Below, in pieces: positions 1 to 7,199 of a stretch of 26,134 bases of DNA. Source of the stretch: JAWCQZ01 sp964486625 (lineage in GTDB: Archaea; Halobacteriota; Syntropharchaeia; JACQPP01); assembly GCA_964486625.1 (NCBI GenBank), contig CAZANW010000024.1, positions 1 through 26,134 of the forward strand, written 5' to 3'. The notes under the pieces were generated by a model. That model worked only from the letters and a program-made list of their open reading frames with translations, had not been told where the DNA came from and searched no databases. Each line of letters opens with the position of its first letter. Positions within the stretch are counted from its first letter, which is position 1. The position numbers were made by a program, and so were the translations under genes.

Positions 1-279
1 GGCCGGGAGGGGGGCGGCCCGGGGAAGGGGTGCGCGGGAGCCTCCGGCGGCAGCCTCGGCCGCGTAAAAGAGGACCGGCGAGCCGGGGTAGGCCTCGACC
101 AGCCCCCGGACCCTCAGGGACTCGAGGACGGGGTAGAGGGCGATTTTATCCATCCCGGCGGCCTCCGCGAGCCGCCCGGCGTCGAGCCCCTCCCGGACCT
201 CGGCGAGGACCTGGTGGACCCTCCGCTCCGCGGGGGAGAGGTCCCCCTGCCAGACGCGGGTCGCCGGTGCCGTTTTCAT
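1..279 (-). CDS. winged-helix transcription regulator, partial (C-terminus beyond window)
   Basis: Reading leftward from the ATG at 277-279 gives an open frame of 93 codons that runs off the window edge. Residues 14-75 look like a winged helix-turn-helix: an acidic and arginine-rich helix (LSPAERRVHQVLAEV), a recognition-type helix (LAEAAGMDKIALYPVLESL), then RGLVEAYPGSPVLFYAAE as the wing. The tail that follows is rich in Ala, Pro and Gly and may be a linker to a missing domain. A TATA-like element lies at 313-324, giving a very short leader. The product is probably a DNA-binding regulator of the MarR/ArsR-like general fold; the family cannot be fixed because the gene is truncated. It is transcribed away from the S-layer gene terminator, with no visible operon partner. 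Confidence 0.6.
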   Translation of the reverse strand, partial: MKTAPATRVWQGDLSPAERRVHQVLAEVREGLDAGRLAEAAGMDKIALYPVLESLRVRGLVEAYPGSPVLFYAAEAAAGGSRAPLPRAAPLPA

Positions 280-312
280 CCCCGGAAGGGGGGATGTGGG
301 TCGCCCTCCGAC

Positions 313-324
313 GATATACTTTCC
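313..324 (-). promoter_or_regulatory. TATA/BRE of the winged-helix gene
   Basis: On the minus strand the sequence reads GGAAAGTATATC, a purine-rich BRE-like stretch followed by a TATA box. Its centre is about 37 nt before the ATG at 279, so the leader would be roughly 10 nt. Confidence 0.45.
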
Positions 325-363
325 AGCCCGCCGGCGGCGATGGCTCCGCCTCAGCCGAGTGAA

Positions 364-397
364 TATAAAAAAAGAGAAAAAATCCGGGTTTCCCCGG
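364..397 (-). terminator. hairpin plus poly-T terminator of the S-layer gene
   Basis: On the minus strand, just after the stop codon at 405-407, a perfect 5-bp stem CCGGG/CCCGG closes a GAAA tetraloop (stem arms 393-397 and 384-388). It is followed by about 17 nt that are nearly all T. A GNRA-capped stem with a long U tract is a convincing intrinsic-type terminator, fitting a strongly expressed surface protein gene. Confidence 0.8.
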
Positions 398-404
398 CTC
401 TCGC

Positions 405-3332
405 TTACCGCTTGCGTCTGTTCACCAGGTAGGCAACGGCGAGCAATCCCGCAATGGCGAAGACCGCCTCGAAGCCCGGAGAGGGCTTGGGCGTCGCGGA
501 CGGGGCGGCGGTCGCAGCACCGGTGGGGGCGGGCGTGGCAGCTCCGGACGGAGCCGGAGTCGCCGCAGCCTTGCCCACGGTGACGGTCGCTGTCCCGTTC
601 GCAGTCGCAGCGCCGCGCGTCGCGGTCACCGTCACGGTGTAGGAACCGTCGGCCGAGGCCGAGAAGTTCCCCGTGACGTCGGCGGAGCCCTTCGCGGGGA
701 CATCCGTCGAGGTCTTGGCCCAGGTGACCTTGGCCGTCGCCGGGGTCGCCGACGAGGTCAGGGACGTGGCTGTGCACGTCTCGTCGCCCGAGTTGCTGAC
801 GGTGGCCGTGAGGGCCGCGGTCTCGTCCTTCTCGACTTGCGCCTTGGAGGACTTGACGGCGACGCTCAGGCTGCACGGCGTTCCCGCGATGACGCTGCAG
901 GTGACGGTGTCCTTCTGTCCCTTCAGGTCGTCCGCGGTGACCGTGTAGGTCCCGACGTCCGCGCCGATGTCGCTCGCCTTGAAGGTGGCGGTGTAGGTGC
1001 CGTTCTTCGCGGTGGTCGTCACGGGCGCCAGCTCCTTCGGTCCGACGGCCTTCACGATGATGGTCGTTCCGTCGGCCCGGTTGGTGGTGCCGGTGACGTT
1101 GAGGTCGGAGCCCTTGACGGCCGCGGGGCAGGCGTTCAGTTTGGTGGACGGAGAGACCACCTTGAACTGAATCACCTTGTAGACCTTCTGGTCGTCCGAG
1201 CCCGCCTTGCTCAGCGCGTTGTCCTGCAGGATGGACGAAATCTGCGAGCCAATCTTGTTGTTGAAGCCGCTGTTGACGACGTTGGTGTCGTCGTTGCACT
1301 TCAGGTTGGCGTTCGCGCCGTTCCCGGTGGTGTCGACCGGCTGCAGGTTGATCTCGTTGTTCTTGTTGCCAATCTGCTTGCCGTCGGAGTAGATGCCGTC
1401 CCGGCCCAGCGACTGCACCACGAGGGTGTAGTCGCCGGTGTCCTGGGTGACCTCCGACTTGCCCACCTCCTTGTCGAAGGTGAAGCCGGTGTCCTCCGAG
1501 GAGACCGAGATGGTGTCGGCGTAGCAGGTGCCTCCGCTCGTGGTCCCGCCCGAGTTGAACACCCAGACGTTGACCTTCGAACTGGAGGCCGCGGGCGCGG
1601 TTCCGGTGATGCGGAACTTCTCGCCCTGCGCAATCTGCTGGCCCGACGCCGGCGAGGTCACCGTGACGACCTGGTCCTTCATCGAGATGGACCAGGAGGC
1701 GTCCGGGGACTTCTTGTCGGCGGCGTTGCAGACGGTGCTGATGCCGCCCGCAGCGTTGGTCTTGCAGAGGCCGTCCTTGGAGTCGGTGACGGTCAGCCGG
1801 TTGTCCACGGCGGCGTCGTCTTGCGTGTAGATTCCGTTGGCCGCGTTGGTGCAGTCGGAAGCGTCCTTCCCTTGGATGGTCTGGGGGCAGACCCAGACGT
1901 CAACGTTGACGCTCCCTTCGGAGTATCTCTGCGTCCGGCTGGCGGACCAGGTGTACTTGAAGGTCTTGTCCGCCTGGACCGAGGTGTTGGTCTCCATCTT
2001 GTTGTTGATGGAGATGAGCACCTTGGTGCCCGCGGTCACCGTCCCGGTGACGTCGACGTCCTGACCGAGGTAGGACGTGGTCTTCGACGTCTTGACGGTG
2101 GCGCTGACCGGCTTGATGGTCACCGATGCCTTCTGCGACTGGCTGCCGCCAGCGGCGTCGGTCACCTTCGCCTCCAGTTCGTAGGTCGAGTCCGCGTTGA
2201 ACTTCAACTGGAGCGAGAACGAACCGTCCGACTTGGTGGTCACGATGGTCGAGGCCGGCAACAGGGCGTTCTGGCCAGTGATGACCGTCTTGCCCTGGAG
2301 TTCCAGCTGCACGTTGGCCGTGGTGTTGTTGAGGGCCTGGGCGTCGAGCGCGGCGAGTTCGATGTTGGCGGCCGTGCCCGAGGTCACCGTGACGGTGGCG
2401 TTCCTGAACGGGCTCGTCTTGCCGGTGAAGGTCACCACGTCGGCGACCGACGCGGTGGACTTGTCCACGGTGAACTGGACCCCCGACGTGGTGACGGTGA
2501 GGGTCTTCAACACCGCGGAAGGCGCGTCCACCCCGTTGCACGACGTGGAGTCGGGGTCAATCAGGAACTCGTAGGTTCCCGCGGACCACGACTGGGTCGG
2601 CGTCAGGTTGAGGATGGTCTGGGCGGCAATGCCCGAGCTGATGGGTGTGTTCCAGTAGATGGGGTTGATTGCGCCGGCGGCGGTGTAACTCTGCTGAGTC
2701 CCCAGGTCGGTGACGTTCTGCCACCACGGCTGGACGTTGGCGAGTTTGTTCGCCACCGTCCCGGAGAGCCTCATGACGAGGTCCACCTTGCACGGGGTGG
2801 TGAGATCGATGGGTCTCATGCCGAGTTGGTCGTTGATGTTGTTGGTGGTGTTGATGGTGAAGGAGTCTCCGGAGGCGACGCTGGTGATTTCATTGCCCCA
2901 GTATCCCTTCTGGTTCGACCGCACGGTCACGCTGTAGGCTGGCGCGACCGCGGTGACCACGCCTGTGCTGATGCCGGTGTAGCCACCGGTCTGGGTGGTG
3001 CACTGCAGGGTGTAGGGCCCGGCCACGAGGCCGGACCACCCGGCGGTGCTCACGTTCTTCGTGACGGAGAACGGGCCTGCGCCTTGGGTCGAGGTCGAGG
3101 GCTGGCCGACGAGTTGGCCTGTGAGGCAATCGGCGTATGTGACCACTGCCCCAATTTGTGTGGGGTAGTCGGTGAATGTCAGGTCGGTTTCACCGATGAC
3201 GAAGGTAGAGGTGTTGGCCGCTGTGGTGTTCGCGTATCTGGCTGCGATAGAGCGGTTTCCTGCCGCTTCCGCAGCGCCGATGAGGGCGACTGCGAATATC
3301 AAGAGGATTGCTCCCTTTACTATTGTTTTCAT
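405..3332 (-). CDS. S-layer-like surface glycoprotein with PGF-CTERM sorting signal
   Basis: The 975-residue product begins with a Sec signal peptide (residues 1-23: MKTIVKGAILLIFAVALIG then AEAAG). Residues about 40-50 carry a TFVIGETDLTF segment like the N-terminal domain (DUF3821-like) of some methanogen S-layer proteins. The middle is Thr-, Ser-, Val- and Asp-rich and looks like a chain of Ig-like beta domains (repeated VTVTS, DGSYTVTV, NGTYTATF segments), with many N-X-S/T sequons suited to N-glycosylation. The end is a Thr/Ala/Pro linker, then PGFEAVFAIAGLLAVAYLV and NRRKR. That is a PGF-CTERM tripartite signal, which archaeosortase A recognises and processes, leaving a lipid-linked surface protein. 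The start follows a clear Shine-Dalgarno, AGGAGGG, a few bases before the ATG at 3330-3332. S-layer identity is inferred from architecture, so another large adhesin-like surface protein is possible. Archaeosortase itself is not in the window. Confidence 0.8.
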   Translation of the reverse strand: MKTIVKGAILLIFAVALIGAAEAAGNRSIAARYANTTAANTSTFVIGETDLTFTDYPTQIGAVVTYADCLTGQLVGQPSTSTQGAGPFSVTKNVSTAGWSGLVAGPYTLQCTTQTGGYTGISTGVVTAVAPAYSVTVRSNQKGYWGNEITSVASGDSFTINTTNNINDQLGMRPIDLTTPCKVDLVMRLSGTVANKLANVQPWWQNVTDLGTQQSYTAAGAINPIYWNTPISSGIAAQTILNLTPTQSWSAGTYEFLIDPDSTSCNGVDAPSAVLKTLTVTTSGVQFTVDKSTASVADVVTFTGKTSPFRNATVTVTSGTAANIELAALDAQALNNTTANVQLELQGKTVITGQNALLPASTIVTTKSDGSFSLQLKFNADSTYELEAKVTDAAGGSQSQKASVTIKPVSATVKTSKTTSYLGQDVDVTGTVTAGTKVLISINNKMETNTSVQADKTFKYTWSASRTQRYSEGSVNVDVWVCPQTIQGKDASDCTNAANGIYTQDDAAVDNRLTVTDSKDGLCKTNAAGGISTVCNAADKKSPDASWSISMKDQVVTVTSPASGQQIAQGEKFRITGTAPAASSSKVNVWVFNSGGTTSGGTCYADTISVSSEDTGFTFDKEVGKSEVTQDTGDYTLVVQSLGRDGIYSDGKQIGNKNNEINLQPVDTTGNGANANLKCNDDTNVVNSGFNNKIGSQISSILQDNALSKAGSDDQKVYKVIQFKVVSPSTKLNACPAAVKGSDLNVTGTTNRADGTTIIVKAVGPKELAPVTTTAKNGTYTATFKASDIGADVGTYTVTADDLKGQKDTVTCSVIAGTPCSLSVAVKSSKAQVEKDETAALTATVSNSGDETCTATSLTSSATPATAKVTWAKTSTDVPAKGSADVTGNFSASADGSYTVTVTATRGAATANGTATVTVGKAAATPAPSGAATPAPTGAATAAPSATPKPSPGFEAVFAIAGLLAVAYLVNRRKR

Positions 3333-3440
3333 TTTCCCTCCTATTTTTTTTGATTCGGCTCCGCCGCCCCGCCGGAGCGGGTCGGCAGATGCCGAAGTTC
3401 GGTTTCGCTTTTTGCGAATCCCAGCCTCCGTAGAGGCTGG
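3333..3440 (-). promoter_or_regulatory. structured mRNA leader of the S-layer gene
   Basis: Reading 5' to 3' on the minus strand, the leader holds three hairpins. First is a perfect 8-bp stem with a 4-nt loop (3421-3440, CCAGCCTC/GAGGCTGG). Second is a 5-bp stem with an A5 loop (3404-3418, TTCGC/GCGAA). Third is a 10-position stem with one mismatch and a 4-nt loop (3363-3386, GCCG.CCCGC/GCGGG.CGGC). An A-rich stretch and the ribosome binding site AGGAGGG follow. A leader near 100 nt stands out in a window where nearly all other operons appear leaderless. Confidence 0.55.
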
Positions 3441-3704
3441 CCCCGATACTACAGCGCGGACTTAAATCCTTTGTGTCCTTTTTCAGAGTATGAACCGCTA
3501 TCGGTGGCCATCGCCCCGCGCGATTGTTCACGATTTATTTAGATTGAGTCTGCCCCGACGATATCGGCGCTGTTTCGCTATGGGGAGGCCCGGTCGGTAT
3601 TTGACGAAGTCGGCGGGGAGGCTGGCGCTGCTGGGGATTTGACCCGGGGAGGCCCCTTTCCGTTTGCCGAAAAGTATATATGCCAACTTCTCCGGCGCGC
3701 CGTT
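3441..3704. other. intergenic region between S-layer promoter and hisG
   Basis: No credible protein gene is seen. The region is less GC-rich than its surroundings. It contains the S-layer promoter, the 8-bp palindrome CGATATCG at 3559-3566, and a second TATA-like element (AGTATATATGCC, 3671-3682). On the minus strand that element would start a transcript near 3650 running toward the S-layer gene. It may be a distal promoter or serve a small RNA; neither can be shown from sequence alone. Confidence 0.4.
3461..3480 (-). promoter_or_regulatory. BRE/TATA promoter of the S-layer gene
   Basis: The minus strand reads AAGGACACAAAGGATTTAAG, a purine-rich BRE next to a TTTAA TATA box centred near 3464. 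Expected initiation about 25 nt downstream is near 3437, at the edge of the first leader hairpin. Confidence 0.55.
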
Positions 3705-4649
3705 CTATTTTACGATTTTGTCAATCCCCAATTCAAGGATGTCTTCCGCCCCCGCTCTTTTCAACCTCGGCAGCAGGTCATTCACCCTCTCCCGGGGGAC
3801 GACGGTCTCCACCGCGTAGTAGTCGGGAGCGCCCGCCCTCGCCCCGGGGGTGTAGAGCGGCGAGACCGTGGGCCGCTTCATCGCCGGCAGCGCCCGGATG
3901 ACCCCTTCGAGCCGGGGGGCCGGGACGTTCATCACCAGGAGCACCTTGCCCCGCGCCTCCACCACCCCGAGGAGGAGGGTCCTCAGTTCCAGGATGGCCC
4001 TCCGCCTCCTCCTCCACGCGTCGGGGTTCGCCAGGAGCAGCGCGGTGGATTCGACGAGGGTCTCCGCAATGCGGAGCCCCGCCCTCCGCAGGGTGGTGCC
4101 GGTCTCGGTGACGTCCACGACGCCGTCCGCCAGTTCGGGGACCTTCCCCTCGGTGGCGCCGTAGGAGAAGGCGACCTCCACCGGGACGCCGAGGCGCCGG
4201 AAGTGGGCCCGGGTCAGGTTCGGGTATTCCGTGGAAATCCGGGCCCCGCGCTTCACCCTCTTCCCTTTCCATGCGGCGGGGACCGCGAGGACCACCCGGA
4301 CCGCCCCGGGCCCCCCCTTCGAGTATCCAAGGTCGGCGACCCGGACCAGCCCCTTCCCGGGCGCGGGGAGGCGGCGCGCCTCCCCCGGCAGCGCGAGTTC
4401 GAGCCCCGACTCCACCACCCAGTCGAGGCCGCTGATGCCGAGGTCGAAGTGGCCCTGGGCCACGAACGCGGGAATCTCCTGGGGGCGGAGGAACTTCACC
4501 CGGGCGACGCGGGGGTCGCGGACCGACGCCGCGTAGGAGCGGTCGGCTCCCCGGACCTCCAGCCCCGCCTGCCGGAAAAGCAGGAGGGTCTGCTCCTCCA
4601 GGCTCCCCTTCGGCAGGACGATGGAGAGTCCGGCGGCTTTTTCGGGCAT
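3705..4649 (-). CDS. hisG: ATP phosphoribosyltransferase (long form)
   Basis: HisG joins ATP and PRPP to give phosphoribosyl-ATP, the first step of histidine synthesis, in the cytoplasm. The 314-residue protein opens with LSIVLPKGSLEEQTLLLF. Residues 71-75 (LGISG) sit in the usual 'D-lGI-G-D' region, and residues 164-187 hold GATEGKVPELADGVVDV followed by TETGTT, the PRPP-binding loop. After residue about 235 comes an ACT-like regulatory domain (VLLVMNVP ... ETVVPRERVNDLLPRLKRAGAEDILELGIDKIV), so this is the long HisG that needs no HisZ partner and is commonly feedback-inhibited by histidine. I chose the ATG at 4647-4649 because the conserved N-terminus begins there and it lies about 27 nt from the TATA element. 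The gene is divergent from hisS. No other his genes are in the window. Confidence 0.92.
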   Translation of the reverse strand: MPEKAAGLSIVLPKGSLEEQTLLLFRQAGLEVRGADRSYAASVRDPRVARVKFLRPQEIPAFVAQGHFDLGISGLDWVVESGLELALPGEARRLPAPGKGLVRVADLGYSKGGPGAVRVVLAVPAAWKGKRVKRGARISTEYPNLTRAHFRRLGVPVEVAFSYGATEGKVPELADGVVDVTETGTTLRRAGLRIAETLVESTALLLANPDAWRRRRRAILELRTLLLGVVEARGKVLLVMNVPAPRLEGVIRALPAMKRPTVSPLYTPGARAGAPDYYAVETVVPRERVNDLLPRLKRAGAEDILELGIDKIVK

Positions 4650-4668
4650 GGCCCCCCATGGCCCCCCG

Positions 4669-4684
4669 GGGATATTATTACATC
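4669..4684. promoter_or_regulatory. shared divergent TATA element for hisG and hisS
   Basis: An AT-rich block (GATATTATTACAT) in the 55-bp gap is centred about 27 nt from the hisG ATG and about 29 nt from the hisS ATG. Both distances match a leaderless start, so the same element may serve both directions. Confidence 0.6.
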
Positions 4685-4704
4685 CCCGGCGCGGCTTCGG
4701 GGGG

Positions 4705-5889
4705 ATGGTCCAACGCCCCCGCGGCACCCGCGACTTCCCCCCCGGGGAGATGGAGCCCCGCCGGCGCCTTGAATCCCTGCTGCGGCGGTCCGCTTCGCGC
4801 TGGGGCTACCGCGAGGTCCAGACCCCCGCATTCGAGGAATTGGCCCTCTTCACGGCCCGCTCGGGCCCCGAGATTGTCCGCTCCCTCTACGCGTTCAAGG
4901 ACAAGGACGGCCGCGACCTCTGCCTCCGGCCGGAACTCACCGCCCCCGCCATCCGGTTCTACGCGGCCGAGAGGAGCCGCGACCCCAAGCCCCTGCGCTG
5001 GTTCTACTTCGGCCCCTGCTACCGCTACGAGGAGCCCCAGAAGAACCGCTACCGCGAGTTCTGGCAGTTCGGGGTCGAGGTCATCGGGGCCCCGCTGCGG
5101 GAAGCGGAGGCGGAGATTCTCGGGCTGGCCTGGGCGATGCTCGGTGAAGCGGGGGTGGAGGGCGCCGAGGTCCGCCTCGGCCACGTGGGATTCCTGAAGC
5201 ACTACCTCAAGGGGCTCGACGACGGCGCGCGGGGCCGCGTCCTCCGGGCCCTCGACAAGGGGGAGTTCGCCGCCGCCCGGAAAGAGTGGGAGGGGGCGAA
5301 GGCCCTGGAGGGCGCTCCGACCTTCGACTCGGTCGAAAAGGGCCTGGGGGCCAACCCCTTCCGCAAGGAGGTCGAGGACCTGAAAACGGCCCTGGGGCCC
5401 TACGGGGTCCGCTACAGGGAGGTCCCCTCCATCGTCCGGGGCCTCGACTACTACACCGGCCCCGTCTTCGAGATTCACGTCCCCCGCCTCGGCGCCCAGA
5501 GCCAGATTTGCGGGGGCGGCTCCTACCGGCTCGGGGAGGTGGAGTCCACCGGCTTCGCCTTCGGCTTCGACCGGCTCCTGTCGGCCTCGTCGCTCCCGGA
5601 GGCCCGGGAGGTCCGGGTCGCGGTCTGCGCCGCTCCCGGGGCCCGGGCCGAGGCGCTCCGGGTGGCCCGCGAGCTCCGCAAGCAGGTCGTGGCCGAGACC
5701 AACCTCCTGGGCCGGCCCCTCGCCAAGCAGCTGGAGCACGCCGCCGCCTCCGGGGCGACCCACGCCGCCATCGTGGGGGAGAGGGAGGCGCGCGAAGGCA
5801 AGGTCACCCTGAAGGACCTGAGGGCCGGAACCCAGGCGACCCTGACGCTGGAGGAGGCGGCGAGGAGCCTCCGGGAGGCCCGGCCGTGA
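4705..5889 (+). CDS. hisS: histidyl-tRNA synthetase
   Basis: The enzyme charges tRNA-His with histidine. The 394-residue protein shows class II signatures: RGTRDFPP at 6-13, motif 2 around 105-127 (FGPCYRYEEPQKNRYREFW), the histidine-specific GLDYYTGPVFE at 246-256, and motif 3 STGFAFGFDRLL at 281-292. Residues about 303-390 form the HisRS anticodon-binding domain (VRVAVCAAPGARAEALRVA, later HAAIVGEREAREGKVTLKDL). A full anticodon domain and an adjacent long-form HisG argue against a HisZ role. I chose the ATG at 4705 since the conserved PRGTRDF follows directly and it lies about 29 nt from the TATA block. The stop overlaps the next gene's GTG (GTGA), so they are translationally coupled. At 394 residues it is short for the family, which usually runs about 420-430. 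Confidence 0.93.
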   Translation: MVQRPRGTRDFPPGEMEPRRRLESLLRRSASRWGYREVQTPAFEELALFTARSGPEIVRSLYAFKDKDGRDLCLRPELTAPAIRFYAAERSRDPKPLRWFYFGPCYRYEEPQKNRYREFWQFGVEVIGAPLREAEAEILGLAWAMLGEAGVEGAEVRLGHVGFLKHYLKGLDDGARGRVLRALDKGEFAAARKEWEGAKALEGAPTFDSVEKGLGANPFRKEVEDLKTALGPYGVRYREVPSIVRGLDYYTGPVFEIHVPRLGAQSQICGGGSYRLGEVESTGFAFGFDRLLSASSLPEAREVRVAVCAAPGARAEALRVARELRKQVVAETNLLGRPLAKQLEHAAASGATHAAIVGEREAREGKVTLKDLRAGTQATLTLEEAARSLREARP

Positions 5890-6296
5890 GCCTCTTTCGG
5901 AGGGCCAAGGTCATCCACGAGAAGCCGAGGCCTCCGGGGGTCACCGCGGCCGGCGCGGCGGCCCTCGTCCTGGGGGGCGCGCTCCTCGCCTCCGTTCTTC
6001 CGGCGCTGCTCCGGGAACGCGACCTCCCTTCCCTGGAGCCGCTCCTCCCGCCGCTCGCCGCCGGCCTCCTCCTTCTGCTCGCGGGCGCGGGCCTGCTGAG
6101 GCGGTCGAGGCGGGCCCTCCTCCTCGCCCTCGGCCTCGCCCTCGCCGGCTCGGCGGGGAGCGGCGCGGGGCTGATTCTGGGGCTGCCCATCGCCCCCCTG
6201 GGGGCCAGCTCGGCGTGGGGCTGGCTCCTCGCGCTCTGGTACTGCCTCCTCGCCTTCTTCTACCTGCGGCAGAAGCGGGTGGTGGAGACATTTTAG
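5886..6296 (+). CDS. small four-helix membrane protein, function unknown
   Basis: A 136-residue product starts at the GTG that overlaps the hisS stop (GTGA). After a basic N-terminus (SLFRRAKVIHEKPRPPG) there are about four hydrophobic segments: TAAGAAALVLGGALLASVLP, PPLAAGLLLLLAGAGLL, RALLLALGLALAGSAGSGAG, and SAWGWLLALWYCLLAFFYL. A short basic tail, RQKRVVETF, ends the protein. Positive residues at both ends suggest that both termini face the cytoplasm. I do not recognise the family, and no catalytic or binding motif is seen. The tight coupling to hisS suggests co-expression rather than a shared biochemical role. The reading frame is supported by its continuity with the overlap and by a composition typical of membrane proteins. 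Confidence 0.65.
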   Translation: MSLFRRAKVIHEKPRPPGVTAAGAAALVLGGALLASVLPALLRERDLPSLEPLLPPLAAGLLLLLAGAGLLRRSRRALLLALGLALAGSAGSGAGLILGLPIAPLGASSAWGWLLALWYCLLAFFYLRQKRVVETF

Positions 6297-6374
6297 CCCG
6301 CCTCCCGTCCCCCGCAGCGAGAGGAATTTACCTGCGCAAATGTGATTTACGGACGGGAAGGGGACCGGGCATCA

Positions 6375-6383
6375 TCTTTAAAT
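6375..6383 (+). promoter_or_regulatory. TATA box of the SDR pair
   Basis: TCTTTAAAT lies with its centre about 26 nt before the ATG at 6405, indicating a leaderless transcript for the two SDR genes. Confidence 0.6.
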
Positions 6384-6404
6384 TCTCCTCTCGAATCGGG
6401 CCCC

Positions 6405-7199
6405 ATGGGCCGCCTCGACGGTCAGGTCGCGGTTGTCACCGGCTCGGGCCGGGGCATCGGCAAGGCCACCGCCACCCTCTTCGTGAAGGAGGGGGCGAAG
6501 GTCGTCATCAACGACGTGGACCGCGACGTGGCCCTGGAGGCGGTGGACGAGTTGAACACGGTGCGCACCGAGAGCGCGGCGGCCTGCGTGGCGGACATCA
6601 CGAAGCCCGAGGAGGCGCAGAAGTTGATGGACTTCGCGCATTCGACCTTCGGGCGGCTGAACATCCTGGTGAACAACGCCGGCATCACCCGGGACGCGCT
6701 GGTCCACAAGATGACCGACGCCCAGTTCAACCTGGTCCTGAACATCTGCATCCATGGCGCCTTCTACTGCTCCCGGGCCGCCGTGAAACACATGCTCCCG
6801 GAGGACCCGAAGAAGCACTTCGGCTCCGCGGGCAAGATTGTGAACGTCTCTTCGCTGAGCGGGGTCCTGGGGAACCTCGGCCAGATGAACTACTCCACCG
6901 CCAAGGCCGCCATCATCGGCCTCACCAAGGGGCTCGCCCGGGAGTGGGGCCCCCAGAAAATCAACGTGAACGGCGTGGCCTACGGCGTGATTGACACCCG
7001 CCTCACCCGGGAGAAGAAGGAGGGCTCCGAGATCGGCCTCCCGAAGCAGATGCGGGACATGATGGTCATGGCCTACCCGTGGAGGCGCTTCGCCACGGTC
7101 TACGAGGCCGCGGGCCCCATCCTGTTTCTCGCCTCCCGGGAGTCGGACGTCGTGAACGGCCACATCATCTACTGCGCCGGGGCGGGGATGGCGACATGA
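6405..7199 (+). CDS. short-chain dehydrogenase/reductase, FabG-like, catalytically intact
   Basis: The 264-residue Rossmann-fold oxidoreductase resembles 3-oxoacyl-(ACP/CoA) reductases. It carries the cofactor motif TGSGRGIG (12-19), the structural NNAG (90-93), catalytic Ser in NVSS (147-150), and the Tyr/Lys pair in NYSTAKAA (Tyr163, Lys167). The sequence after strand 2, INDVDRD, has Asp rather than Arg or Lys at the key site, which leans toward NAD, though this is weak evidence. I chose the ATG at 6405 for its fit to the family N-terminus and its spacing from the TATA box. Its stop overlaps the start of a second, degenerate SDR (ATGA), pointing to fixed stoichiometry. Substrate is unknown; beta-keto or beta-hydroxy acyl thioesters are plausible. 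No thiolase or hydratase gene is adjacent. Confidence 0.85.
   Translation: MGRLDGQVAVVTGSGRGIGKATATLFVKEGAKVVINDVDRDVALEAVDELNTVRTESAAACVADITKPEEAQKLMDFAHSTFGRLNILVNNAGITRDALVHKMTDAQFNLVLNICIHGAFYCSRAAVKHMLPEDPKKHFGSAGKIVNVSSLSGVLGNLGQMNYSTAKAAIIGLTKGLAREWGPQKINVNGVAYGVIDTRLTREKKEGSEIGLPKQMRDMMVMAYPWRRFATVYEAAGPILFLASRESDVVNGHIIYCAGAGMAT

Noticed and set aside
837..3353. Long plus-strand ORF of 838 codons opposite the S-layer gene
   Set aside because: It is the mirror of the S-layer frame produced by GC-biased codons; its translation is low-complexity Gly/Arg/Val/Asp with no domain, while the minus frame has a signal peptide, domains and a PGF-CTERM end.
3190..3531. Minus-strand 113-codon ORF across the S-layer promoter
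   Set aside because: It overlaps the S-layer start, leader hairpins and promoter, and has no domain signature.
3625..3655. tRNA 3'-end-like sequence on the minus strand (GGGTCAAATCCCCAGCAGC)
   Set aside because: The T-loop lacks one T, and no matching acceptor strand, D-arm or anticodon arm is found upstream, so it is not a tRNA gene and evidence for an integration scar is too thin.
4705..5889. HisZ, the regulatory HisS paralogue
   Set aside because: The protein keeps motifs 2 and 3 and a full anticodon-binding domain, and the neighbouring HisG is the long form that does not need HisZ.
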